NCBI GenBank assembly: GCA_021531615.1
Contig: JADYUE010000005.1
Location: 1 to 64,000 of the forward strand
Source: Fusobacterium varium
GTDB taxonomy: Bacteria; Fusobacteriota; Fusobacteriia; Fusobacteriales; Fusobacteriaceae
Reading direction: 5' to 3'
Length of the DNA: 64,000 nucleotides
In this document: positions 37,342-45,424 of the stretch, piece after piece
How the letters are laid out: each line of letters begins with the position of its first letter
Position numbering within the stretch: position 1 is the first letter of the stretch
Position numbers and translations under genes: made by a program
The notes under the pieces: model-generated
What the model was told of the DNA's origin: nothing
Seen by the model: only the letters and a program-made list of their open reading frames with translations
The model's database searches: none

Positions 37342-37908
37342 TTGCCTAAAAAAGCTATTTTTACTAAAGAACAGATTTTTAAGAAGGCCTTTGAGGTTTT
37401 TAAGCAAAATGGATTAGAAGCTATAACTGCTAGAAATTTAGCTAAATCGCTGAATTGTTCTCCAGCTCCAATATATAGTTTCTACACTTCATTAGAAATA
37501 CTGAAAAAAGATCTTATTAATCAAGCTAAATCTATATTTATGGAGTATGTTAAAGAGTCTAGTACAGAGTATATATTTCTTAATATAGGAATAGGAATTT
37601 GTAAATTTGCTAGAGAGGAAAAACAACTTTTCCATACAATATTCCTAAAAGATAGCTCTTATAGTAGCCTTGTTAGAGAGTTTAGAGATTTAATAAAAGT
37701 AGAGATGTCTAAAGATAGCAGATTTGAGAAACTAGATGAAGAGTTTAAAACTGAGCTTTTCCTTGATTGCTGGATGTATGCCCATGGATTCTCAACTTTA
37801 ATAGCTACTAACTACTTTAAAGATGTTTCAGATAGTTTTATTCAAAAAAGACTTGTATCTGGAGCAGCTACTATGATGTATAAAAGGCTTGAAGAATATA
37901 ATAAATAA
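37342..37908 (+). CDS. TetR family transcriptional regulator
   Basis: 188 residues. An N-terminal TetR HTH (about 8-55: FTKEQIFKKAFEVFKQNGLEAITARNLAKSLN then APIYSFYTSLEIL) precedes a helical ligand-binding domain of unknown specificity. The start is TTG at 37342 after a strong AGGAGGAG. It is 26 bases downstream of the FadL-like gene, so it is most likely co-transcribed and may respond to the lipid or aromatic compound taken up. A good terminator follows. Confidence 0.88.
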   Translation: MPKKAIFTKEQIFKKAFEVFKQNGLEAITARNLAKSLNCSPAPIYSFYTSLEILKKDLINQAKSIFMEYVKESSTEYIFLNIGIGICKFAREEKQLFHTIFLKDSSYSSLVREFRDLIKVEMSKDSRFEKLDEEFKTELFLDCWMYAHGFSTLIATNYFKDVSDSFIQKRLVSGAATMMYKRLEEYNK

Positions 37909-37915
37909 GCATGCG

Positions 37916-37962
37916 AATAAGCTGGTAAATCATTAATTTGATTTATTAGCTTATTTTTTTAT
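37916..37962 (+). terminator. Terminator after the TetR gene
   Basis: AATAAGCT pairs with AGCTTATT, and the inner GTAAATCA pairs with TGATTTAT, giving a long stem followed by TTTTTTATTT. It sits just before the left border of the hairpin-rich element at 37965. Confidence 0.88.
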
Positions 37963-37964
37963 TT

Positions 37965-38268
37965 CTAAACTATAATTTATCTAGCTAAGCTAGGTTCTCT
38001 AATATATCGTTAGTTTTACAGCAAAGTACCTTTGCATTAGCGATTATTAGTCAAGTTAAGTTATCAAAACTTATATTTTAAATATCAGCTAAATTCCATG
38101 TCAAAGAATAAAGAGAGAGTAATACTCATCTGACTAAAATTCCGAAACTCGACTTCGTCTCAAACACGTCGGAATTTTTAGCATCAGATTTCGTAACTCT
38201 CTCTAATATTCTTCTCCAAATTCCATTTTAGCTGATATTTGGAAAAGAAAAAATATATTATAGTTTAG
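37965..38268. repeat. Hairpin-rich intergenic element with 12-base terminal inverted repeats (MITE-like)
   Basis: A 304-base gene-free segment bounded by CTAAACTATAAT (37965-37976) and its exact reverse complement ATTATAGTTTAG (38257-38268). Inside lie a CTAGCT/AGCTAG palindrome (37981-37993), a two-part hairpin at 38006-38044 with GCAAAG/CTTTGC at its tip, and a long imperfect hairpin at 38080-38240. No open frame of note and no clear target duplication are visible. It fills almost all of the 434-base gap between the TetR gene and the antiporter gene. It resembles a non-autonomous mobile element; a structured RNA is the alternative. Confidence 0.6.
38080..38240. repeat. Long imperfect inverted repeat, about 161 bases
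   Basis: The outer arms AAATATCAGCTAAA (38080-38093) and TTTAGCTGATATTT (38227-38240) are perfect complements over 14 bases. Further in, AGAGAGAGT (38112-38120) pairs with ACTCTCTCT (38196-38204), ATCTGA pairs with TCAGAT, and CTAAAATTCCGA pairs with TCGGAATTTTTAG with one bulge. The loop contains GAC-TTC-GTC. Four stem blocks in register are not expected by chance. Confidence 0.75.
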
Positions 38269-38290
38269 TAATTTAAATTTATAAAAATAA

Positions 38291-38346
38291 AAAAGATTGT
38301 TAAAAGTGATTTTAGCTCAACTTATAACAATCTTTTCTAACTTTAT
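38291..38346 (-). terminator. Terminator of the antiporter gene
   Basis: AAAAGATTGTTA and TAACAATCTTTT form a perfect 12-base stem with a 32-base loop that can shorten by inner pairing. The right arm overlaps the antiporter stop codon, and on the minus strand it is followed by TTTTTATTTTTAT. Confidence 0.75.
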
Positions 38347-39740
38347 TTCATTGAAAATAGAATCTTATCTCCAGCTTTTAAAATTACATCTCCTCTAGGT
38401 GTAATATCCTCATCTCCTCTACGAATAGAGATTATATGCATACTTTTAGGAAGATTTAACTCTCTTATCTCTTTATTGATATACTCAGATTTTCTATCTA
38501 AATACAATTTTTTTAATGAAAGCTCTTCTAATTCCTCTAAATCAATAGTATCAGCATCTGCTTCACTAACAGGATCTAAAAGCCCCAAATATTTAGCCAA
38601 TGGTTTCAATGTCATACCTTGAATCATTACAGAGAAAACTACCATATAGAAAACCATATTAAATATTACCTGTGAATTGTCTATCCCTGCTGTTATTGCA
38701 TTAGTTGAAAAAATAATTGGAACTGCTCCTTTTAAACCTGCCCAAGACATAAAGAACTTTTCTTTTTTGGTATACTTAAAAGGTGACATTAGAGCAAATA
38801 CAACTGCCATACGAGCAACTATTGTTATCATAATTGCTAATATACTTCCCCTTATTACAACTGCTTTTAACTGACTTGGGAACACCAATAATCCTAGAAT
38901 AATAAACATTGTTATCTGCATCAACCAAGATGCTACCCTCATATTTTTTATACAGTTCATTCTAAAATCAAAGTGCTCATTTCCTATTAATATTCCCATT
39001 AAATAGATAGCTAAAAATCCATTTCCACCTATAATATTAGTTCCTGCAAAACATATAAATAACATGGCTATTATATGAATTGTCAAAAACTCTTCTCTCT
39101 CTATCTTCAATATTTTCCCCAATGGTAATGATATCTTTCCAAATATAATTCCCATTAAAGCACCAAATATAATTTGTCTAAATAAAAATATTACTCCCCA
39201 AAATATACTTGTCTTTTCTCCTGCTCCAAACATTGATAATATAAAAAGAATCAAAGCATATGCCATAGGGTCATTACTTCCAGACTCTATCTCTATTACT
39301 GTACGTATTTTCTTTTTAAGATTTGATCCACCAAGCATGGATATAACTGCTGCTGCATCTGTTGAAGAAACTATTGCCCCAAACAGTAAGGACTCCTTTA
39401 AATTTAAGCTAGTTAGAACATAGGCTATTAAAGCAGCTAACATAGCTGTAAAAAATACCCCTGCTGTTGCCAATATCCCACTTGGATAGAGTGCCATTGT
39501 TGCATCAGATTTCTTTGTTTCAAGTGCCCCAGCAAATAGAATAAACAATAATGCAACATTTCCTATATCTTGAGTAATCTTAGCATCATCAAAATAGATA
39601 CCACCAATTCCCTCAGAACCTGCTGCAATCCCTATAAAAAGGAAGAGTATCAGCAATGGAACTTGCACTTTTTTGGTTACTCTAATTGAAAGAAGACTTA
39701 TTAATAATAAAATTCCACATGTTAAAATTTTGTAATCCAT
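38343..39740 (-). CDS. CPA1-type potassium or sodium/proton antiporter with C-terminal TrkA-C domain
   Basis: 465 residues. About twelve hydrophobic helices form a monovalent cation:proton antiporter domain (about 1-385), with the conserved SSTDAAAV and ESGSNDPMAY ion-path motifs (about 126 and 152). A cytosolic TrkA-C/RCK-C domain (about 400-465) ends the protein, with MHIISIRRGDEDITPRGD and LKAGDKILF. The arrangement is that of NhaP2/CvrA K+/H+ antiporters, in which the regulatory domain senses ions or nucleotides. Which cation is moved cannot be read from sequence. It acts in the cytoplasmic membrane in pH and ion balance. Confidence 0.88.
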   Translation of the reverse strand: MDYKILTCGILLLISLLSIRVTKKVQVPLLILFLFIGIAAGSEGIGGIYFDDAKITQDIGNVALLFILFAGALETKKSDATMALYPSGILATAGVFFTAMLAALIAYVLTSLNLKESLLFGAIVSSTDAAAVISMLGGSNLKKKIRTVIEIESGSNDPMAYALILFILSMFGAGEKTSIFWGVIFLFRQIIFGALMGIIFGKISLPLGKILKIEREEFLTIHIIAMLFICFAGTNIIGGNGFLAIYLMGILIGNEHFDFRMNCIKNMRVASWLMQITMFIILGLLVFPSQLKAVVIRGSILAIMITIVARMAVVFALMSPFKYTKKEKFFMSWAGLKGAVPIIFSTNAITAGIDNSQVIFNMVFYMVVFSVMIQGMTLKPLAKYLGLLDPVSEADADTIDLEELEELSLKKLYLDRKSEYINKEIRELNLPKSMHIISIRRGDEDITPRGDVILKAGDKILFSMK

Positions 39741-39856
39741 ATTTGACTCCTTTCAAAAATATTATATATCTCATTTTACAACATATATATAAAACATACA
39801 ATCTTATTTTATTTCATATATATTTTTCTTTTAAAAGAGTCCTATTTATAAAACAA

Positions 39857-41149
39857 TTATCTAGTTTTAAACATATATTTAAAACTAACAGCACAAATTA
39901 TACTTGGAAGAATCCATGCTAAACCAAAAGTATTTAATGGAAGGCTTCTATATATAATAGTTAAAATTTCACTGGTATTTATTGATAAAACTTGTGCCAT
40001 TTCATAAGCCCCAACTAAACTTGCTCCTACTACTGCCCCTACATAAATTGAATTTGATTTTATTTGCTCCTTAAAGAAGTTTAAAATAATTAAAACTATT
40101 GCTATTGGATAGATTAAAGTTAAGATAGGTGCTGAAATTTTTACTATTATATCTACTCCAAAACCTGCAAATATAAAGCTAATAATTGTAGTTACAATTA
40201 CAACTTTTTCATATGTTGTATTTAATAATTTACTAAAATAATCTCCAACTGTTGCTGTAAGCCCTATTGCTGTTGTTAGACAAGCTCCAGTTACACAGAT
40301 TCCTAAAATTAGGTTTCCTGATCTTCCTAACATTCTATCTACTATCTCATTTAAAAGTTGTGTAGTCTTAGCTCCTTGGAATATTCCATTAGAAGTAGCA
40401 CCAATATATAATAATCCACCATATACCACTGCTAATCCACAAACTGCTATTATACTTGAGCTACTTAAAAATTTCATTTCTTGTTTTACAGTCAAATTTC
40501 TTCCATTTCTAATAGCTTTTATTATGATACTAGAGAATACAATAGCTCCCAATGTGTCCATTGTTTGATATCCATTATAGAATCCATATTTAAAAGGGTT
40601 AGTCATTGTTTCAACTACAACTGGTTCTCCTAATGGGAAAAATACCCCTTTTACTATTATTATTGCAAGAATTATTATTAAAATAGGAGTTAATACCTTT
40701 CCTACTCTCTCAATTACAGCATTTGCTCTTATTGAAAACATAAGTACTACTGCAAAATAGATAAAAAGGAATATATATTTATACATATCCACATCTGTTC
40801 CATTAGTATGTGGTAAAATTGCCATTTCATAAGCAGTTGCCCCTGTTCTTGGTAATGCTAAAAATGGACCTATTGCTAATATTAAAACTACATTAAATAC
40901 CTTACTAAATTTAGGTGACACTCTATTAGCAAAATCATCTAAATCTTTACCTGCATATGCTGCTGAAATAATTGCTAAAAGTGGAATCCCTATTCCTGTT
41001 ATAAAAAATCCCAATGTAGCTGCTTCCCACATCTCCCCAACATCAAATCCTACTTTAGGTGGAAATATCAAATTTCCCGCTCCAAATAACATTGCAAATA
41101 ATGCAAATCCTGTTAAAATAATATCTTTCTTTCTGTAAATTTTAATCAC
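39857..41149 (-). CDS. brnQ: BrnQ-type branched-chain amino acid carrier (copy 1)
   Basis: 430 residues with about twelve transmembrane helices and the family's opening ILTGFALFAMLFGAGNLIFPP. It is a cation-coupled importer of leucine, isoleucine and valine. It is a close paralogue of the next gene upstream. The GTG at 41149 is given as start because it is the first conventional codon, but it overlaps GGAG. An ATT at 41140, eight bases after GGAG, lines up with the initiator methionine of the paralogue and may be the true start. A hairpin separates the two copies. Confidence 0.93.
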   Translation of the reverse strand: MIKIYRKKDIILTGFALFAMLFGAGNLIFPPKVGFDVGEMWEAATLGFFITGIGIPLLAIISAAYAGKDLDDFANRVSPKFSKVFNVVLILAIGPFLALPRTGATAYEMAILPHTNGTDVDMYKYIFLFIYFAVVLMFSIRANAVIERVGKVLTPILIIILAIIIVKGVFFPLGEPVVVETMTNPFKYGFYNGYQTMDTLGAIVFSSIIIKAIRNGRNLTVKQEMKFLSSSSIIAVCGLAVVYGGLLYIGATSNGIFQGAKTTQLLNEIVDRMLGRSGNLILGICVTGACLTTAIGLTATVGDYFSKLLNTTYEKVVIVTTIISFIFAGFGVDIIVKISAPILTLIYPIAIVLIILNFFKEQIKSNSIYVGAVVGASLVGAYEMAQVLSINTSEILTIIYRSLPLNTFGLAWILPSIICAVSFKYMFKTR

Positions 41150-41175
41150 TCCAATCTAAAATATTTATAACATAA

Positions 41176-41215
41176 AAATAGTATGACTCTAAAAAATAAC
41201 TGAGTCATACTATTT
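41176..41215 (-). terminator. Hairpin between the two brnQ genes
   Basis: AAATAGTATGACTC and GAGTCATACTATTT form a perfect 14-base stem, 22 bases after the upstream brnQ stop, followed on the minus strand by TTATG. The U tract is short, so readthrough into the second brnQ copy is plausible. Confidence 0.75.
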
Positions 41216-41237
41216 CACGACTTACTAAAATTATCTT

Positions 41238-42509
41238 TTACTTCTTCTTAATAAAACTAAACAGTACCCCTACAACAATACTAGGAATTAACCATGCAAA
41301 TCCTATACTTGAAAGAGGTAGAGAGTTGTATAGAAGTTTCACACTCTCTGGAAGAGAAATTAGTCCTGCTAGTGTTTCATATCCACTTACTATTCCTGCT
41401 CCTATAACTGCTCCTGTAAATGTATTATCATTTTTTATAAAATCTTTAAAAAAGTTAAGGGCTATCAATACTATTGAGATAGGATAGATAAATACTAAAA
41501 CTGGAACTGCTAATTTTACTATCATATCCACTCCAAAACTTGCAAATATAAAACTTATTACCACAGTAAATAAAACTATCTTCTCATAAGATATTTTCAA
41601 TAGATTACTAAAATAATCTCCAACTGTTGCTGTAAGCCCTATTGCTGTTGTTAAACAAGCTCCAGCTACACATATACCTAGTATTAACTTTCCTGCATTT
41701 CCCAATAGTAAAATTACCATTGAAGATAGTAGCTCTATATTTCCCTTTCCACCAGTTACAACATCTGTTGCTGTAGCTCCAATATAAACTAATCCACCAT
41801 ATACAATAGCTAAGCCACCTATTGCAATAACACTAGTTTGTAAAAGGAATGAAAGCTCCTGTCTCTTAGTTAATGCTTTGTCTTTTCTAATAGATTTCAA
41901 AATTATCTCTGAGAAAACAATAGCTGCTAATGTATCCATTGTTTGATATCCAGTAAGAAAACCATATTTAAAAGTTTCTGGTTTATGTAGATCACTTGGA
42001 ACTCCAATAGGTGAAAAAATACCTTTAAATATTATTATAGCTAATACTATTAATAATATTGGTGTTAAAATAGCTCCTACTCTATCTATTACCTTACTTG
42101 ATTTTAATGAAAATAAAATAGTTATAAGAAAGAATACTCCTAAGAATATAAATTTATATACACTATAATTTTCAGTACTTTGTGGCACTATCATTTCAAA
42201 GGCTGTTGCCCCTGTTCTTGGCAGTGCTAAAAGTGGTCCTATTGCTAAAATTAAAGCTATATTAAATACTTTACTAAATTTAGCAGAAACTCTAACTGCA
42301 AAACTATCCAAATCTTTTCCTGCTACTGCTGCTGCAATTATTGCCATTAATGGAAAGCCTGCTCCTGTAAGAATAAACCCTGTTGCTGCTGTCAGCCAAT
42401 TTTGCCCAGTTTCAAATCCTACAGCAGGGGGAAATATCAGATTTCCTGCTCCAAAAAGCATCGCAAATAATGCAAATCCTGTAAGTATAACTTCTCTTTT
42501 TTTATACAT
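41238..42509 (-). CDS. brnQ: BrnQ-type branched-chain amino acid carrier (copy 2)
   Basis: 423 residues, about twelve transmembrane helices, opening YKKREVILTGFALFAMLFGAGNLIFPP. Long stretches are shared with copy 1, including FSKVFN.ALILAIGP, LILGICV.GACLTTAIGLTATVGDYFS and SFIFA.FGVD, so the pair arose by duplication. Import of branched-chain amino acids fits the amino-acid fermenting life of fusobacteria. The promoter region is the 219-base AT-rich gap shared with the divergent Spx/ArsC-like gene. No T-box or leader peptide was recognised there. Confidence 0.94.
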   Translation of the reverse strand: MYKKREVILTGFALFAMLFGAGNLIFPPAVGFETGQNWLTAATGFILTGAGFPLMAIIAAAVAGKDLDSFAVRVSAKFSKVFNIALILAIGPLLALPRTGATAFEMIVPQSTENYSVYKFIFLGVFFLITILFSLKSSKVIDRVGAILTPILLIVLAIIIFKGIFSPIGVPSDLHKPETFKYGFLTGYQTMDTLAAIVFSEIILKSIRKDKALTKRQELSFLLQTSVIAIGGLAIVYGGLVYIGATATDVVTGGKGNIELLSSMVILLLGNAGKLILGICVAGACLTTAIGLTATVGDYFSNLLKISYEKIVLFTVVISFIFASFGVDMIVKLAVPVLVFIYPISIVLIALNFFKDFIKNDNTFTGAVIGAGIVSGYETLAGLISLPESVKLLYNSLPLSSIGFAWLIPSIVVGVLFSFIKKK

Positions 42510-42688
42510 TATTCCCTTTCCTCCTATATTTTTTCTTTTTTATTTTATGCTTATTTATACTATACAATTAACATACTAATTAAAATTATAACAAGATTTT
42601 TATTTTATGTCAATATAATAATATTATAGTATTATTTTTTTAGTACTATTTTTTATAAAAATTTTATTTTATTTTTTCCAATATATTG

Positions 42689-42694
42689 TATAAT
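42689..42694 (+). promoter_or_regulatory. -10 box of the Spx/ArsC-like gene
   Basis: TATAAT 35 bases before the ATG at 42729, in a very AT-rich divergent region. The -35 is not clear. Confidence 0.4.
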
Positions 42695-42728
42695 ATAGTT
42701 AAAATTTATCTTTAAGGAGGAATAATTT

Positions 42729-43088
42729 ATGTCAATACTTTTTATAAACTATCCAAAATGTAGTACTTGTGTAAAAGCTAAAAAATGGTTAGAAGAAAAT
42801 AATCTATCTTTTACAGATAGACATATTGTTGAAAATAATCCTACTGCTGAAGAGTTAAAAGAGTTTATAGCCTTAAGTGGACTACCTGTTAAAAAATTCT
42901 TTAATACAAGCGGAATCTTATATAGAGAGATGAACTTAAAAGAAAAAGTAGCAACTGAATCTGATGAAGAGCTTATTAAAATTCTAGCTTCTAATGGTAT
43001 GTTGGTAAAAAGACCTCTTGTGGTTACTGAAAAAGGTGTTCTTCTAGGTTTTAAAGCTGATAAATGGGCTGAATTTTTTAATAAATAA
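42729..43088 (+). CDS. ArsC/Spx family thioredoxin-fold protein
   Basis: 119 residues of the arsenate reductase/Spx fold. It starts with a CSTC motif (CxxC, about residues 11-14, in YPKCSTCVKAKKWL) and keeps RPLVVTEKGVLLGF near the end. The CxxC rather than a single catalytic Cys, and the presence of RPL, place it near the YffB/MgsR-type members. It could be a thiol-based regulator or a small reductase; arsenate reduction is not supported by context, as no ars genes are near. AAGGAGG precedes the ATG. It is a single-gene unit with a terminator. Confidence 0.85.
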   Translation: MSILFINYPKCSTCVKAKKWLEENNLSFTDRHIVENNPTAEELKEFIALSGLPVKKFFNTSGILYREMNLKEKVATESDEELIKILASNGMLVKRPLVVTEKGVLLGFKADKWAEFFNK

Positions 43089-43096
43089 TTTTATAG

Positions 43097-43134
43097 AAAA
43101 AAGCTTATCCGACAAAAATCGAATAAGCTTTTTT
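43097..43134. terminator. Bidirectional terminator
   Basis: AAAAAAGCTTAT and ATAAGCTTTTTT with inner CGA/TCG pairing, between convergent genes, serving both strands. Confidence 0.93.
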
Positions 43135-43143
43135 GTTTCTATT

Positions 43144-44382
43144 TTATCCTAGTTTTCTTTTCATCCAATCTTTTCCCTCTACCAATCTAGTTACTAACAT
43201 AGCAGCTACTGTATCTCCTGTGGCATTTATCATAGTTGCTGGTGGATCTACTAAATAACCTATAGTTGCAATTATAGGAAATGCTTCTGGTGGGAATCCA
43301 TACATTGTTACTATTAACATCTCTCCTATTAATCCTCCACCTGGTACACCAGACATTACTACTCCACCTACTATTGAAAGTAAAATAGCACTAACATATG
43401 TTCCAACTCCTGTAAATGGCACTTGGAAAATTCCGAATAGGAAAGAGATCTTTAATATTGAACTAAATACTGTTCCATCCATATGAGCAGTCGCTCCAAT
43501 AGGTAAAACAATCTCTCTAATATCCTTTGGTACTCCTATTTTTTCTGCTGCCTCTAAGTTTACTGGAAGAGTTGCTATACTACTTTGAGTTGCAAGAGAT
43601 GTAATCCCTGGTGAAATTAGATGTTTCATTGCTCTTACTCCATCTTTTCCCCCTGCAATATATCCATAAATTGGGAACATAACCACAAAATATATAAAAC
43701 ATAGAGGATAGTAGATAACCATAGCTCTTGTATAAGATCCTATTAATTGACCTCCATACTCTCCAACTAATGCTGCAAAATAAGCTCCTAATCCAATAGG
43801 TGCATAATACATTAATAGATTAATCATCTTTAAGAAAACTTCTGCTAGAGCCTCTAACCCTTTTGCAACTGGTTTTCCCTTTTCTCCAATCATATTGACA
43901 CACATTCCAAAAACTATTGAAAATAGAATCAATGGTAACATATTTTTTCTTGAAATCAATTCAGGAAAATCTGTTACAGTTAGAGCTTTTACAACTTGTT
44001 CACCAGTTTGGAATGGTTTTAATGCTTCAGTAGCTTTTAAACTTAAATTTACCCCTTGAGCTGGTGGAAAAACTGTAACTATTACTAAAATTATTATCGC
44101 TGCTACAAATCCTGTTGACACAAATACTAAGAATAGATTTTTTAAAACACTTTTTAATCTCTTCATATCACTCATACTAGATATTGAACTACTGATAGTT
44201 ACCAACACCAATGGAACTACTATTGTAAACATACCGTTAATAAACAGATCCCCTAAAGGTTTTAAAACTTTTGCCTTTTCTCCAAATTGGATACCTATTA
44301 AACTTCCTAAAAAAATTGCTCCTAATAGTATTATTGAGAATCTGTAAGCTTCCCATATACTTTTTTTCTTTAAATCTGCCAT
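43144..44382 (-). CDS. Dicarboxylate/amino acid:cation symporter (DAACS family)
   Basis: 412 residues, about eight membrane helices plus two re-entrant hairpins. Family motifs are TQSSIATLPVN in hairpin 1 (about 268-278) and PIGATAHMDGTV in helix 7 (about 292-303), followed by GVPGGG in hairpin 2. It would import aspartate, glutamate or C4-dicarboxylates, or serine/threonine, with Na+ or H+; the usual NMDGT is HMDGT here, so the substrate is open. AGGGAGG precedes the ATG. It lies downstream of dapF with a 53-base gap. Confidence 0.92.
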   Translation of the reverse strand: MADLKKKSIWEAYRFSIILLGAIFLGSLIGIQFGEKAKVLKPLGDLFINGMFTIVVPLVLVTISSSISSMSDMKRLKSVLKNLFLVFVSTGFVAAIIILVIVTVFPPAQGVNLSLKATEALKPFQTGEQVVKALTVTDFPELISRKNMLPLILFSIVFGMCVNMIGEKGKPVAKGLEALAEVFLKMINLLMYYAPIGLGAYFAALVGEYGGQLIGSYTRAMVIYYPLCFIYFVVMFPIYGYIAGGKDGVRAMKHLISPGITSLATQSSIATLPVNLEAAEKIGVPKDIREIVLPIGATAHMDGTVFSSILKISFLFGIFQVPFTGVGTYVSAILLSIVGGVVMSGVPGGGLIGEMLIVTMYGFPPEAFPIIATIGYLVDPPATMINATGDTVAAMLVTRLVEGKDWMKRKLG

Positions 44383-44435
44383 CTTTTACCTCCCTTTATT
44401 TTAATTCAAGTTATTTTCTAGCCCACTAAATATTT

Positions 44436-45266
44436 TTATATCTCCCCAATACATATTCTCTCTGCTTTTCCAGCCATAATGATACTATAATCCTCTTTTA
44501 TCTCTACTTGAACATCTCCTCCCTCTGCTTTCATTAAAATCTTACTTTCATCAACTATTCCTAATTTTTTTGCCACTGCTGCTGATGCACAACAACCAGT
44601 TCCACAACCTAAAGTTCTTCCTGCACCCCTTTCCCAAGTTTTAATCTCCATTGTTTTTTCATCTATTTTTTTTACAAAATTTACATTTGTTTTGTTTTTA
44701 AAGATATCTAACATTTCTATCTTTCTTCCTAAATCATTTACATCATAATTAGAATAGTCATCAACAAATACTACTGTATGTGGTACTCCCATCAAAACAC
44801 TTGATAATATAATCTCTCTTCCATCTATAACTACTTTTTTATTTAATACAATTTCACTATCTGTAATATTTGTAATTGAATCAGCTCTAAAATTAACTTT
44901 CTCCATATCCACAGTAAGATAAATTGCTTCGCCATCTTCATCTGTTTCTAAATTAATAGTTTTTATTCCTGCATCGGTCTCAACTAAGAAATGTTTTTTA
45001 TCTACTATTTTATTATCATAGACAAATTTAGAAAAACATCTAATTCCATTACCACACATCTCTCCTCTTGAGCCATCAGAGTTGTAATAGTGCATTCTTA
45101 TATCTACTATTTTACTTTCACTGCAAAACATCAATCCATCTGCACCTATTCCAAAATGTCTATCACACACTTTTTTTGCAAATTCATTCCAATTATCTTT
45201 CTGTTCTTCCAATCCATTTACTAAAATAAAATCATTTCCTGCTGCTTGCATCTTTGTAAATTTCAT
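44436..45266 (-). CDS. dapF: Diaminopimelate epimerase
   Basis: 276 residues from the ATG at 45266, which follows GGGGGT; an upstream TTG at 45278 overlaps that site. It converts LL- to meso-diaminopimelate. The two active-site cysteines lie in EMCGNGIRCF (about 71-80) and GCGTGCCASA (about 217-226), and AAGNDFI near the start is conserved. With lysA just upstream this marks a DAP/lysine pathway; some other fusobacteria use lanthionine in the wall instead. Confidence 0.95.
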   Translation of the reverse strand: MKFTKMQAAGNDFILVNGLEEQKDNWNEFAKKVCDRHFGIGADGLMFCSESKIVDIRMHYYNSDGSRGEMCGNGIRCFSKFVYDNKIVDKKHFLVETDAGIKTINLETDEDGEAIYLTVDMEKVNFRADSITNITDSEIVLNKKVVIDGREIILSSVLMGVPHTVVFVDDYSNYDVNDLGRKIEMLDIFKNKTNVNFVKKIDEKTMEIKTWERGAGRTLGCGTGCCASAAVAKKLGIVDESKILMKAEGGDVQVEIKEDYSIIMAGKAERICIGEI

Positions 45267-45424
45267 TTTTACCCCCAAATTTTAGTCGCTTTAACTATTG
45301 TAAATAAAAACTCTAATTTTTACCATAAATCAAAATAATTATTTTTTTATTCACTTATACTTTAAAAATAGGATGAAAAATCTATTGCTTTACTTTTTAT
45401 GTGTTCACTATTTAGTAACAAAGA

